DNA of 64,000 nt, from positions 9,526,269 to 9,590,268 of the forward strand of contig JAQFVV010012423.1 of the NCBI GenBank assembly GCA_028023455.1. Reading direction: 5' to 3'. The position numbers and the translations under genes are program-made. This document shows, in pieces, positions 1 through 11,395 of this stretch. The notes below the pieces were generated by a model. That model was not told the origin of the DNA. It made no database searches and worked only from the letters and a program-made list of their open reading frames with translations. The DNA is from Epiperipatus broadwayi (taxonomy: Eukaryota > Onychophora > Udeonychophora > Euonychophora > Peripatidae). Each line of letters begins with the position of its first letter. Within the stretch, counting starts at the first letter, position 1.

Positions 1-320
1 AAATATTATAATGTCTTTAAATTCAGTCTCAGATTCATAGGTAGTTAATCATTCTTGGGTAGATGATTAAATCATGAAGGAATATTTATTTGTATAGTGC
101 CCATGATATTTATATAATTTTGAAATGCTACACTATGCAATAAGGCATTCTGATGGTATAAATAGAATAAATTATATTTGTTAGTAGAGGTATACTTCTA
201 ACTAATTATTTAAACTTTGAATAATATAAAAAGCAAAGCAAGTCTTTCTAATAAAAGATATGAATGTATAATAAATAAAACTATGTATTTTGCATATCAT
301 TTAGGAGTGCTAAGTAATGT
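1..320. other. A+T-rich sequence, nothing recognised
   Basis: No coding signal, structured repeat or RNA gene is visible. A 60-codon open frame beginning at 217 has low-complexity A+T composition and no recognisable motif, so I treat it as chance. Confidence 0.6.
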
Positions 321-321
321 A

Positions 322-2181
322 GTGGTATATATAGGTGCACCTATACATATGCTGTTACATTATTTTAAAATTAAAATGAAAGGGGAAAATGAATTGTAAA
401 TAAAATTGATTTATTTAAAAGTAAAAGAAAATCAAAATAAAACTATTAAAAAAATTATTTAAAAGAAAGTTAAAAAAAAAAAGAAGTGAAGATCTAAAGA
501 TTAGTATTTTTGTTAAAAAGTAATAAAAAAAAATAGAACAAATGTTAATTAGTCTATTTAAAAGAATCGTGTTTAAATCTTAGTGAATGGAAATGATTGT
601 TCTATTAATTGAATCTAAAGCAAATGAGCTCTTGGGCATTTTGTAATGTAAAAGTCAGATAAAAGATAAAAAAATTAAAGATTATGTGTTTCCCACTCTG
701 GAACAGAATGACCAAGCCAGGCATGGGTCAGAAAGAAAAAACATCAGGACCAATAAAAACAAAGGATATCATATATGATCAATCAGGAGAATTTTTGATA
801 AGAGAGGCTATAAAATTATAAAAGATGAAATATTAAATAAAATGAATTGATTATTAATTCTTGAAATGCAGCTGCATTGCGGATCCTAAAATATAAGGTT
901 CCTGCAATTAAGTAGTTTCTCATTGTGCACTAGCTGAGGTGGCCTCCAAATTTATAGTTCCTGAAAGAATGACATATAGCAGTGTATCTATAAAGAAAGC
1001 ATAGGAAAATTACATAATAAAGGAACTCCAGACACCTGCTGAAATCCAGAATGGTCATCAAGATTAACAAGAAAGTATGAACTTTTGTCATTATAGACTG
1101 TCTAAATATATATCTTCAATAAGCATTAATAAGTTAAACCTCACTAATAAAAATCTCTTATCTGATTGAGTGTAAATTTAAATTAGTCATATTCTCCTAA
1201 TATGTTTGCTAATTAATCATTTCCATTTCTATTTATTTTATATTTTTTTGTTACATGCTAAACTAAATTATTAACTTGTATTAAATTTAAAAATAGGTGT
1301 AAATGGCTGCATAAAAGTGGGTTAAGTTCAGATTATTTGTCTATAGTTGAATCGCTGCTAGTGGATGGATGTATGGGTGTTTTATGTCAATGTGATATTG
1401 AGAGATGCATTGGATTCTCATTCTCTTGTACCATGTTAGTATCAGGGCACTATACACAATTGAATGCATGGCCAAAAGTGTAGCCATCGCATTGCCAATG
1501 GACATAGATATATTCATTCTCTGCACTATTGATCTTCATATGCTCTGGGTGGTGATAGCAAGATAGCCAAAACCGTAATGCCCCATTATAGAGCATGTCT
1601 AATATATATATATTTTCCAAATGATTATCTCGCCAGACAGATGCACATTCTTGTCGGCATGGTTTTTTGTATGCTAACATCCTCATTTTGCATGGATCAC
1701 ATCAGTATATCAATAAGCTGGCATTGGTTTGGATGTGAACTTATAGCCTGGAGTTAAAAAAAAGAATCGAGTATATAAATGTGTAATTATGTAGTGTATT
1801 TACATTTATCAAATTATTAAATTGTATAAAATATCCATCTGTGCGAACTTACTAAGATAACAGAAATTTTAAAATAATAATAATAACAAAAATTAAAACA
1901 ATATTAAATAATTTATTCATCAAATTTATATATGTGAGTAAATAAATGTTTGTGGGATTATTACTAGCAGTGGCTTATTTTATTTTATATTAAAAATATG
2001 TTTAAGAATTTATACCATTAAATCTCAGCTACTCTATGAGCTAGGGTCTGAGGCATATCGGTCGATGTAAATGGAATCTTAGCATGGAGTATCTGTCTAC
2101 TATATAAATTTTCCAGGTTCAAATGGCCTGGTGGCACCCTGTACGGCAGATAGTGTAAGAGTAAATTCCCTGACGGTTATA
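322..2181 (+). mobile_element. Large LTR-like element, family 1, copy A (diverged)
   Basis: This stretch shares ordered blocks with the elements at 6186-8247 and 29251-31469 (minus strand). An AATGGAAATGATTGT block lies near 586, followed by a GTAAAAGTCAGATAAAAG block near 646. An AAATGGCTG..GGGTTAAG..TTATTTGTCTATAGTTGAAT segment runs near 1302-1350. AAATAAATGTTTGTGGGATTATT is near 1940 and a terminal block near 2110-2150 contains CAGGTTCAAATGGCCTGGTGGCACCCTG. Block order and spacing match the other copies, but the middle is much less alike. Both ends are estimated by alignment to copy C, not by a visible TG..CA or target duplication. No protein is encoded; open frames on either strand here are shared noncoding sequence. 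A solo LTR is the likely nature. A long non-autonomous retroposon is the alternative. Confidence 0.55.
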
Positions 2182-2990
2182 GTAAATAATTTGCGTACCA
2201 CAAAAAAGTGAAAGAACTATCCAGTTTTTATAGAATGAGGTTGATAATCTATTGATTATTTTTGTCAAGAAAATTAAAAACATTATAAAACATTATTATC
2301 TTCCAGTATGTAAAATTAGGTTATGATTTAATATTATTCAATCTCCAATAGAGTACCATGTCTGCAACACTTTAGAATTATACAAATAATTCTAACCAAA
2401 ACTCGGTTTATTCACGGAGAACAATCAATATTATTTATTAATATTGTTATAGAATTTTGTATTAAATTGCATTTATTATTGTTTACTTATAATTTTATTT
2501 TATTTTATATACTTGTTATTTATAATAAAGCAAGTGTTGTATTTAAATACATCTGTTTGTCATTATTAAAATCATTGACTTTGCAGATTGTTGAAATAAA
2601 AGGTCGATTATACTTCTAAGCTATTAAATTACTTATTCATTTATTTAAATTTTATACACCATTTATTATTATTATTGCTATCTGAAATATAAATTAATAG
2701 GATAGGATGATGTATAATAAAATTCTTTTTACATCCATCATAACTAGAATAACTTAATAAACTTTACATTTATATATCTTTTAAATGAATGATTAAGATT
2801 GATTTAGTTAATAACCATGAAAAAAATAATTAAATGAACATTATATTTAATTTAAGAATGAGGGAGAGTTAATTTACTAGTCTTATAAAAAGTACATATT
2901 AATTTGTATCAAGATAATTATTTACACAAGAGATCGTAATAGAATATATATATGTCATATTATTATTACTATTTGCGGGATATTCCGTGT
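2182..2990. other. A+T-rich spacer, nothing recognised
   Basis: No gene or clear repeat boundary was found. The sequence is A+T-rich with short ATT runs near 2660. Confidence 0.5.
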
Positions 2991-3001
2991 AGTGAAAAAG
3001 C

Positions 3002-3052
3002 TAAATGCTGACGTTTCAGTACAATATCAAGTACCTTCCTCAGAGCGTCCTC
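3002..3052 (-). ncRNA. Hammerhead-like ribozyme motif at the Penelope 3' end
   Basis: Read on the minus strand, the segment has the order of a type I hammerhead. A box CTGAGGA lies at 3043-3037. A short hairpin follows, with GTAC arms around a TTGATATT loop. GAAAC lies at 3017-3013 and a GTC cleavage-type triplet at 3012-3010. The flanks GCT and AGC can pair as a short helix I. The UGA inside the first box is also the stop codon of the endonuclease ORF. The known family precedent is hammerheads in Penelope-like terminal repeats. Helix III would be almost absent and helix I short, so activity is uncertain. Confidence 0.45.
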
Positions 3053-3483
3053 TTTCTCAAATCATAAGAATGCATGTGAGATTTAAAATCGTTTTTATCG
3101 TTTTCTTTCTCCTCATATTTAAATTCTATTGGTTGAGAAGTTTTAAAATTTATTTTCTCTTCCAATAGTTTCTTCCAAATGTTGTTAATCTTCTTTAACT
3201 CACACCTTTCATTTATGCTCTTGGGCCTTTTAAAAATCTCTATAGCTTCTCTTAGCAATCTCTGGTCATATTGTTCAATTTTTGCTAAAATATTTGTTTT
3301 TTCAAAATTGATATCATGATTTGTTAATTTAATATGAGAATAAATAGCTGATGAATTGGATTTTTCTCTCACTGCCAGAATGTGTTCTTCCTTTCTAATA
3401 TTTATTCTACGATTAGTCTGTCCTATATATGTATGTGGACAGACCCTACATGAAATTTCATACACACCATGACACTCCAAAGC
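3040..3483 (-). CDS. Penelope-like element GIY-YIG endonuclease, C-terminal fragment
   Basis: This is the 3' part of a Penelope-like retroelement ORF. Only the endonuclease end is kept, and the reverse transcriptase is absent. The open frame runs 3570-3040 (176 codons), but its first ~29 residues come from a TA-rich tandem duplication, so real coding begins near ALECHGVYE (about 3483). The GIY motif appears as GVY (residues 35-37 of the frame) and YIG at 48-50, followed by QTNRRINIRKEEH with the basic and acidic residues typical of the fold. A later block, LREAIEIFKRPKSINE, is shared with the element at 52079-53125, so both belong to one lineage. In this class the nuclease nicks target DNA for target-primed reverse transcription. 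The catalytic motifs look intact, but without RT or a start this is a truncated copy. The stop codon falls in the hammerhead-like motif. Confidence 0.88.
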   Translation of the reverse strand, partial: ALECHGVYEISCRVCPHTYIGQTNRRINIRKEEHILAVREKSNSSAIYSHIKLTNHDINFEKTNILAKIEQYDQRLLREAIEIFKRPKSINERCELKKINNIWKKLLEEKINFKTSQPIEFKYEEKENDKNDFKSHMHSYDLRKRTL

Positions 3484-3582
3484 AATATATATATATATAT
3501 ATAAGAACATAGAAAAATTATTATCATATATATATATATATATATAAGAACATAGAAAAATTATTATCATATATATATATTA
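3484..3582. repeat. (TA)n-containing tandem duplication, ~51-bp unit
   Basis: Two near-identical units each consist of a (TA)n run plus AAGAACATAGAAAAATTATT, ending in a third TA run. The array replaces the upstream part of the Penelope fragment and creates a spurious YIYIY-rich N-terminus in its open frame. Replication slippage or unequal exchange at the TA runs is the simplest origin. Confidence 0.8.
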
Positions 3583-4089
3583 AGAATGCCCTGAGAAATT
3601 TATTTATCTTAAAATTTATGTAATATTAAATTCTAGAATATTATTAACATTTATTTTATATGAAAATAGACAAACACTCATTCAAATTTACTTTGATAGC
3701 AACCAATCGTAAACGCACTCATCTCAACCGGTTGTCTTTTGCTTCTATCTGATTGTGATTTGAATAACTAGTAATAAAACAATCATTCATATATTATTAT
3801 GATCATTTCAACTCCATATACATAAATAAAAAGGAAAGAATAAATAAAGAAGAAAAAACCATCTATTCTAGAACAGTGTTTTGTAATGACTCTAACCAAC
3901 TTATGAACAACAAATTGGTTCATATATAGAACATTCTAGGGAATTTTTCTGTTTATTTGATATTTTACAATTCTATATATTTTAATTTCTTTAACAAAAA
4001 AGCTTACTTTCTGAAATATTTCAACACCATATTTAACAATAGTTTTCTAACGTATTTTATTTTCTATCATATATTTTCAATGGAAACAA
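3583..4089. other. A+T-rich spacer
   Basis: No gene recognised. A slightly more G+C-rich patch near 3700-3760 has no motif I can assign. Confidence 0.5.
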
Positions 4090-6180
4090 TTGACATTTGA
4101 GTTCTTTAGAATATCTTTGAAATAATCCTTATATCATAGATGTGGCCTACCTCTCCCATGTAAATCATGATTAAGTTCACCATAAAACACTCTTTTAGAA
4201 AGGCATTCATTATCCATTTGTTATATATGTCTAATTCAATGAAGATGTAATTTTACAATAGTGAACTCAATAGTATGACATTAGTAAAATGAAGAACATA
4301 ATAAATAATTGGCTTTATGATCCTTGCCATTGTATTTTTTTAAATCTTATGTATCATCTTTAAATGAAACTTTTCTAATGTCTTATATTTTGCCAATAAA
4401 TCTGTACAATAAATGAGGTAAAATAACAGCTCTATATGCAGTGAACTTTAGTTACAGTAGTTATTTCCCTATGATGAAATACTCTTATCTTTTAACTTGT
4501 AAAACCAGCAGTAACACACAGGTGTATGTGTTGTATCTCAATGTCTAAGCCTACCTTACAAACGAAACCCAAGATATTTAAATAGGTTTACATTTTCAAG
4601 TTGATAATCATTCAAGCTAAAAGTTGCTGAAGATTTTTCTTCAGACATTAATTGATAAAGAGCTTTTTTGAATTTTAAAAAATTAACTAAAGTATTGATA
4701 TCTTGTATTAAAATATTTTGCAAATCATCTTTTGAAGTAACAAAAATAACATGATCATTATCATACTATTTAATTCAGAATCCAGGAAGATAAAATTCTT
4801 GTTCTAGCTTTTAATTGATTTAAATGGAAAATTCTTCCACCAAAATCGTATCATATCTTGATCTTTATTTCATTAAGTTACCTGTAAACAAATCCAAAAA
4901 GCACTGTCATAAAAATTGAAAATAATATTGAATCCAATACACAACTTTGTTTGACACCAATTTTCATTCCAAGTGTTTCATATTTTGCACCCATAATAAT
5001 CATGTTTTCTTTTATTTTACTGTATAGAATCTGTATTATACAAAAAAATTTTGGTGGATACTCACACATAATAATAAACACCAAACATATATAGAATAAC
5101 TTGGGAAGTGTACATTTGATCAAATAAATAAAAGCAATATAGAAATTGCTCCTTTGTTCCCACACCTTTTTTGTATTTTCCTTTCAAAAAAATGTATATT
5201 TTGCATCCTGATTCTCTAAACTTATAGTGAGTGTCTAATAACTACTTATCTATAACTGGAAACAATTTATTCAACAAAAGTTTTAAAGCTACCTTTCTAC
5301 AGTGAATATTCCATGATAATTGTTGCAATCTTATCTATTCTCTTTGTTTTAAAAATTGGAACAATAAAGACATCCTTAAGATTAGGGGATACAACTTCAA
5401 GGTTCTATTAATTCATAAAAAATTCCAATATTTTCGAAGCTAGCCTATCATCACTATATTTTTAAACATTTCCAGATATTTCATCAGGATCTGCAGACTT
5501 TCTAGTTTTAAGATTATAAAGAACAGTTTTGACTTCACTAAGCTGGATATAGATAAAATGAATATATCATTAAAAGTTGCCATCTCAATTCTTGCATCAT
5601 GATTCAAAAAATGATAAAAATATTCTTTGCATCTGTTTAAAATATCATTGTCATCATTTCTGGATTTAATAGAAATGCCATATTGTTTCTCACATCTATA
5701 TGTTGCTTTCAATGCATCAAAAAGATCTCGAATGACACATGATCAGTAAATGACTGCATTATGCATTGCAACTTTAATCCACCAATAATTTTTAGACCTT
5801 CTTGTCAGCCATTGAATTTTTGCCTTTAGTTATTTATATTTATTATGAAGATCCATATTTAATCTATTATTCTACCAAACAGAAGCTGTTACAAGTTTTC
5901 TTTTAATTAAAACCTTAATAATATAATTGTCAGAAAACTGATCATAATTTTTAATGAATACAAGAATAGAACAGACTTCTTAAGAGAATTCCATACTTCA
6001 GTAAGATCCAAATTAACAATTTTAGAGTTTAATACTAAAGAAAATGTGTAAACAATCACATTAAATGATAGAGTTTTTGATTTAAATTCTACTACATCAT
6101 AAGCTATCAACCATTTAAAAATATTAGAACAGCATCTCTCACTATACAACATCTAAGCATCAATGATCTAGAAGCTTAAA
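4090..6180 (-). pseudogene. LINE (non-LTR) reverse transcriptase relic
   Basis: This is a broken non-LTR retrotransposon ORF2 on the minus strand, readable as islands in several frames. Around 5440-5712 the translation contains DILNRCKEYFYHFLN, a segment found just upstream of the RT palm in many animal LINEs. Around 4880-5060 it contains LYSKIKENM..GMKIGVKQSCVLDSILFSIFM, which matches the conserved G-x-x-Q-G-x-x-L-S-P-x-L-F region with substitutions. Near 4540-4600 there is a YLGF-type motif. Near 4140-4240 there is KRVFYGEL..HGRGRPHL..KD, typical of the C-terminus of RTE/CR1-related polymerases. Stops and frameshifts lie between all islands and no YxDD is intact. The part above about 5760 is less certain. 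The relic ends where LTR-like copy B begins (6186), so copy B may have inserted into or beside it. It is inactive; clade assignment (RTE/CR1-like) is tentative. Confidence 0.72.
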
Positions 6181-6185
6181 CACAT

Positions 6186-8247
6186 TGTAACGATATATAA
6201 ATATGCCATTACATTAATTTGAAATAAAAACTTTTACGTTCGCAAATAAAAATAAATGTATTAAAAAAACTAAACGCTAAAATTAAAATGTTTGTTAAAC
6301 GTATATATATTCGCACAGATGCAAAACTTTAAAAATATTTTTTTTTATAAATAAAAAAAGGTATTTGAACGTACTTTTTTATAAAAAAATACAAGATTTA
6401 AATATAAAAATATTTTAATAAAGAAATAACGTAAGTAAAAATAAAAACAGGTATTAATTAATTCCTGTAATCTGTAAATGGAAATGATTGTTTATTAATT
6501 GAAAAGCAAGCTAGCCTTGGGGCTCTTGTGTAATTAAAAAGTCAGATGAAAATTAGATAAGAGAATAAAGAGAATTTAGCTTGACCAATGGAAGCACCAA
6601 GCCTCTCGGACCTTAATGAAAATTTGGATTAGTGACGTCTTTGTTCGTTCAATCTGGAGATTTACTATAAAAAGAAAAATATTGAGTTCCAGTCAGTTTC
6701 CAGCTTGATTTTGTGAGAAGGGCGATGGGACGCACATATCATTCTCTCTCACTTATTTTAAAAATGAAAAGACTGTGATACCAGAATGGAACCAGCTAAG
6801 GCTACCTCCAGAATATCAGACCTGTCTTCCATGAAAGCCTTCGTGGGAATTGCCAACAGGAACCTGGACTCTTCTACCGTAAGCAATTGAACTGAATGAT
6901 TTTAAAATCTGAAGTAATTAAGAATTTTAAAGATTTGATCAGTTAATCTAAATTTTTCAAAAAAGAACTTTTCTCTGACGTATGTTTCAAATTAATTATA
7001 AATGTTTAATTTTTACATATTTGTTTGCTAAAAAAAATCATTTCCATTTTATTATTTTTATTTGTATTAATATTTATTGTTTAAATTTTAAATGATGAAA
7101 TTTAAGTTGGGTATGGACGTTGCATGGATTCGTTAGTGGTTGATTATGTTGTGGTTTTCATATTTGATTAGAATATATAGGTCATTGATGTCACTGCGGC
7201 ATCTTATGATGAATGCTATTGGGTTTCTTGTATTCCCTCTGCAATTGACGTTATCGATGACTTTGTATTTTGATCGGTTATGTTTATTTTGGAATGTTTT
7301 TAACCATGGAATCTATGCAGCCGATCTATACTCAACATTATAAAACAAATTTTATAAAATTCATCTGTGTGAACGTATCTAAATGTTAAATTTAAGTCGG
7401 GCATGAATGGCTATATAGTTTTGTAAAGTTATATTAAGGGAGGGTAATCTTAGGTTATTCGTTTCGTAGTTGAATTAGGTCAATGGATTGGATATATTTG
7501 TGTAATTAGTAGATGTAGTATGAGTTTTGCTACGTGCAGAATCGCTGTATATGCCACACAAACCCTTTTGCCTATGGATGGGATTGTAAGTCGGCAAAAA
7601 GGACCACTGTCCCTTCCTATGGAGTTTTTATTTTATTGTTCTTCTTGCCATACAGATGTAACATTCCTGTATTGGTCAAGAGTCAATGTCTTCTCTAACT
7701 ATACTGTTCATATGTCCATTCCTGACAGTATAGTATATATGTGCTGTTGTATTTTCATGCTACATTGAATACATAAATGTATCAGATGGATTGACGCCGG
7801 TTTGACTGTGAACTTTTGGCCTAAGGTTAAATAAGGGAAAGAATATTTTCTTTTCAAATGCAGATCTATGTAGTCTATTCATACTCGACCCACTAAATAA
7901 ATATTAAACTCATTATTGCAATCTATTTAAAATTAAAAGTTAATATAAAATGTTAAATGTATTCCTCAAAATTTATTTATACGTGCGTTAATAAATGTTT
8001 GTTTGTTAATTACTGGCAGTGGCTTTTATTTTTTTTATATATACAAACTAAATAAGTTATTTCTTATCTCTGCGTCTCCATGAGCTAGTGACAATGGGCT
8101 AATGGTCTGAATATTTAAATAAAGTGGAATCTTAACAGTGTGTATCTGCCTACTTTATAAATTTTTCTAGGCTCAAATGCCTAGATGGTGCCCTTGTAGT
8201 GCAGATTGCAGTTAGATTCGATCTCCACCTTCTTTTGGATCATTATA
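6186..8247 (+). mobile_element. Large LTR-like element, family 1, copy B
   Basis: It starts with TGTAACG at 6186 and ends near GGATCATTATA at 8247, matching the ends of copy C (TGTAACGG .. GGATCATTACA). Shared blocks in order include ATTCGCACAGATG (6310), AATGGAAATGATTG (6477), AAGTCAGATGAAAATTAGATAAG, TTTAAGTCGGGCATGAATGGCT (7391), GGGAGGGTAATCTTAGGTTATTCG (7439), and CTAGGCTCAAATGCCTAGATGGTGCC near 8170. Length is about 2.06 kb. No protein-coding frame has any retroelement domain; open frames at 7140-7343 and 7520-7768 fall inside the shared noncoding sequence. I cannot see a convincing target duplication (CACAT before, TCATA after). It is probably an old solo LTR. Confidence 0.7.
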
Positions 8248-9107
8248 TCATATTCTAACCTTATTCCATCTAGTAATACTATTGTCTAACTCATTTTTAA
8301 ATCAAAATTTAATTTACTGTTATTTTAACTCCATAAGGAAAGCAGATAAGATTTAAATATTTTTATATGTGAAATCAAAAGAGCAAATTTATTATAAATA
8401 TAGATTTAGCACAGTGAATAACAAACTGATATAAACATAATTTTAGCATAGTGAATCACATTCAAGTATTGAAAGAGAGATTATAGAAAGATCCCAATGA
8501 TTATGAGATGCATTATGTCTTGGATATAAGCATTTGATATATATATTATTTAAAATATTATCATACTCTGAAGTATATTATTTATCAAAATGCAATAGCA
8601 GGATTACATTATATGATATTAAAAAAAACTGATAATGATAAGTCTAAAATGGTAGGATACTTCTATTTATTTTAACATATTTACAGCACTTTTACAAAAA
8701 GTATATGAATTATACTTGTATTTCAATAGTATTAAATAATAAAAAAATAGTGTTAACAATAAACATAACAAATAGTTTAAAAAAAAGAAAAGAAAATAAA
8801 GATTGATAATCGTAAATTGGAATAAGATACAACTGCAAGTACTTGACCAGGGAACCATAATGAATGAAATTAAAAATAAAATTAAACTTGGATAAAGTGC
8901 TTTTGATAGAAATAATTTAATATTAAAAGAAAATCTGTGTGTTTGAAAAACGTTTTAATGGGTGTTTTTTAAATTAATTTTTACTTATTGTTATAAAATT
9001 TGGACATTTAACAGAAAAGAAATATAGAGACATTAGAGCTTTAAGCCATTCAGCAAAATAAGAATATATATATATGTTTAATGTTCTAATGGTTATATGA
9101 TGTAAAT
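8248..9107. other. A+T-rich spacer
   Basis: No gene recognised. An open frame at 8667-8858 (minus) is a low-complexity F/Y/L-rich product of A+T-rich sequence. Confidence 0.5.
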
Positions 9108-9108
9108 A

Positions 9109-9185
9109 AAGTAGTTTTTGGATTAAACTGTGTGCTATTTTTGATTATTTCAAAATAACATACAGTTTAACCTCAAAACTATTTT
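9109..9185. repeat. Compact hairpin with ~34-bp arms
   Basis: The left arm 9109-9141 and right arm 9152-9185 are imperfect reverse complements around a 10-nt loop. Both contain the core TTAAACTGT/ACAGTTTAA. The size and mismatch pattern resemble a precursor microRNA or a very short fold-back element; sequence alone cannot decide. Confidence 0.6.
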
Positions 9186-9215
9186 ATATATGTATAAATT
9201 TTTTGTGGTTTCCAT

Positions 9216-9516
9216 AAGTGAGGATCCTTGGCTCTGAAAACACTGTACCTAGACTTTAGGATCTAATGCATTTCTTGATAAGTCACCTTTTATCTTTTTA
9301 ATTAACTATAAAGCTTCGAGTCCAAAATGAAAACAATAATTTTTTAATTCAAGTTCATTTGCTTGTATAGTCATACAGATCTGATGAAAGCCACAAGCTA
9401 GAAACTAGACTGAATATATTAGATGAATAGGCACTAGATGGGATTTTATGCACAAACCTCCATTGATTACCCTGGCTTGCAGTGAGTGGCATTACTACAT
9501 GGCAGGTTTTGCCTTC
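9216..9516. mobile_element. Hammerhead-bearing small retroposon, inverted fragments
   Basis: Two pieces of the family at 34685-34934 lie here in opposite orientation. 9375-9516 (element sense on plus) contains GGCACTAGATGGGATTTTATGCAC, a counterpart of the segment at 34767-34795, and TGGCATTACTACATGG near its end. 9216-9300 carries the CTAGACTTTAGGATCTAATG block in the reverse sense. At 9378-9406 the plus strand reads CTGATGA, a short AGC/GCT hairpin, then GAAAC, the core order of a hammerhead ribozyme. This copy has the best-preserved first box of the family, although the cleavage triplet is altered (GAC where the 34.8-kb copy has GTC). Confidence 0.6.
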
Positions 9517-10480
9517 GTTTTTAAAGAATATTGTTAGAAAAAACATTGAAAGACATGTAAGGTTGATTATTCACATTGGAAAAATAAAACAAAGATTTAA
9601 AAAAACTGTTAAGGAGATATTACAAGTCAATATTACAAGGTGTCGAATAAACAATCTAAAATCCCATCATGCAATTTCTATTTCCTATATTGGTTTGTAT
9701 CATTGAAAAGTTTATATTTAACCTTTTAATTCTTTATTTCTTTATTTTTTTGGAATATCATATCCAAATTTTTATTTATAGTGATTGTGATTGACAATGG
9801 GACAAACTGTAATGACAAATTTACACAATGCTATTTATCACTGATGATATTTTTGCTAAGAAAGATCTTTTAGAATAAATAAATAGGTTTTCCTAAGTAA
9901 ATTATTAAAAGACAACTTTTATAAATTTATTTGATTAAAAAAACACAATGCAGTGGATTTATTAAGTTTTAAAATGATATTTATAAAAAATATTTAAAAC
10001 CACAATTTAAAAATATTAGTGAGACTTAAATAAAGTGTGAAGTTAATAAATTGTAAAATTAAATTTTTAAATTAGAAAAAAAAAAAATCCTTAGACAAAA
10101 CTCCCGAATAATAAAGCAGTTTGCAAATATTGTTCGGCTTTAAAAAAAAATTAAACAAAATCTGCAATTGATTTGTTAAATTTAGTTTAACCAGATTTTA
10201 ATAAAGAAAGTAATAAATGACATTATGAAGCTTAACTTTTTTGAAGGATATTTCATTGAACGTTTTAAAACATAATTTTATTTTTTTGACAAATGAAAGC
10301 AATAATAATAAATTCTAATTGAATGACATATACAGTGGTGATATTATATTGTTCATCGACTATAATATATGTATATACATATACTATGGTTTGCATATCT
10401 GCTAGCTATAATCATCAAAATCCTGACTAAATATTTTTTTTATGTTTAAAATATGCTTAGAATCTTTCAAGTCAGTTAGA
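9517..10480. other. A+T-rich spacer
   Basis: No recognised gene. The frame at 9482-9706 (plus) overlaps the retroposon end and shows no domain. ATATAC-rich short palindromes occur near 10360-10390. Confidence 0.45.
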
Positions 10481-10499
10481 TAAATGGATGTTTATTTAC

Positions 10500-11395
10500 C
10501 TATGACTATTTTTCTGCAGATAAGATTACAGTTATTAATGATTTGCCATTATTATTAGAGGATTCTATGTATTTATGTGTAATAATGTGTTTTATAAGAT
10601 TAAAGAGGGATAGGTAATTGGTTATCTTATTTCTCTTTAATGTGCTCTGTGTCTATTGATTTTTTAAAAAGTATTATTGTTAATAATATTTCTGTTTCTT
10701 TAAAATTATTTGTTAGGTATGTTTATGATTGTTTATTTGTTATTTAGAAAGATGAAGAATTTTTTTTGATAGATTGAATTGTTTTGATTCTAATATTAAA
10801 TTTAGTATTAACAGAGGTACTTTTGAATTTTTTAAATTAAAATTTCTGGATTTAACTACTAATAGAGTTAATAAGGTTTTATTTTACAGTCATTTTATTA
10901 AACAATTTTTTTTTTAAAAATATAATAAAGCCAGACAGTTGTCAACCTTTTACTCATAAGAAACTTTCTTTATTAAATTTTTGTCAAAGGAATAGAAGGC
11001 TTAAACATTTTGAAAATAAGTTATATTCAGATGAGTCAATTTGCTTCTGACTATATTGACTTATGTTACAATCATAAATTTATTAGAAATATTATATTCA
11101 ATAAAAAATCTGTTAATAATAAAGATTTAATTGTTAGTGAGACTAAAGAGTTTATTTCTTTATCTTTTAAGTCATCAGTTTATAAATTGATATATAAGAA
11201 TAGTTTCTTACTGGGTGGTATGAAAATGGCCTGGAAGAAAGGCCTTAATTTAAATTCATTATTGAATAGTTCAAAACAATCAATTGATAGCAAATCTATC
11301 TTTGGTATAGTTTATAAGATTCTTGCAATTATCATAAAATTTATATAGGTCAAAATAAATTAAATTTTAATGAAAGAGTTAAAAGAAAATTATAG
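10500..11395 (+). pseudogene. Penelope-like element relic, RT to GIY-YIG
   Basis: The plus strand carries a decayed Penelope-type ORF. Near 10700-10760 the translation includes LFVRYVYDCLFVI, a degraded form of the RT palm motif RYVDD with the first aspartate replaced by tyrosine. It is followed by CFDSNIKFSI and KLKFLDLTTNR (10770-10870), matching the usual spacing to the FLD motif. Near 10940-11010 another frame gives HKKLSLLNFCQRNRRL. The open frame 11010-11348 (112 codons) covers the RT-EN linker, NSLLNSSKQSIDSKSIFGIVYK, then loses frame. A shift downstream restores YIGQNKLNFNERVKRKL (from 11342), so GVY and YIG are both present but in different frames. Multiple stops make it non-functional. 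It looks like a different lineage from the copies at 3.0 and 52.1 kb. Confidence 0.68.

Noticed and set aside
1341-1686. Two overlapping minus-strand frames
   Set aside because: They lie inside LTR-like copy A, have no domain, and overlap each other in different frames.
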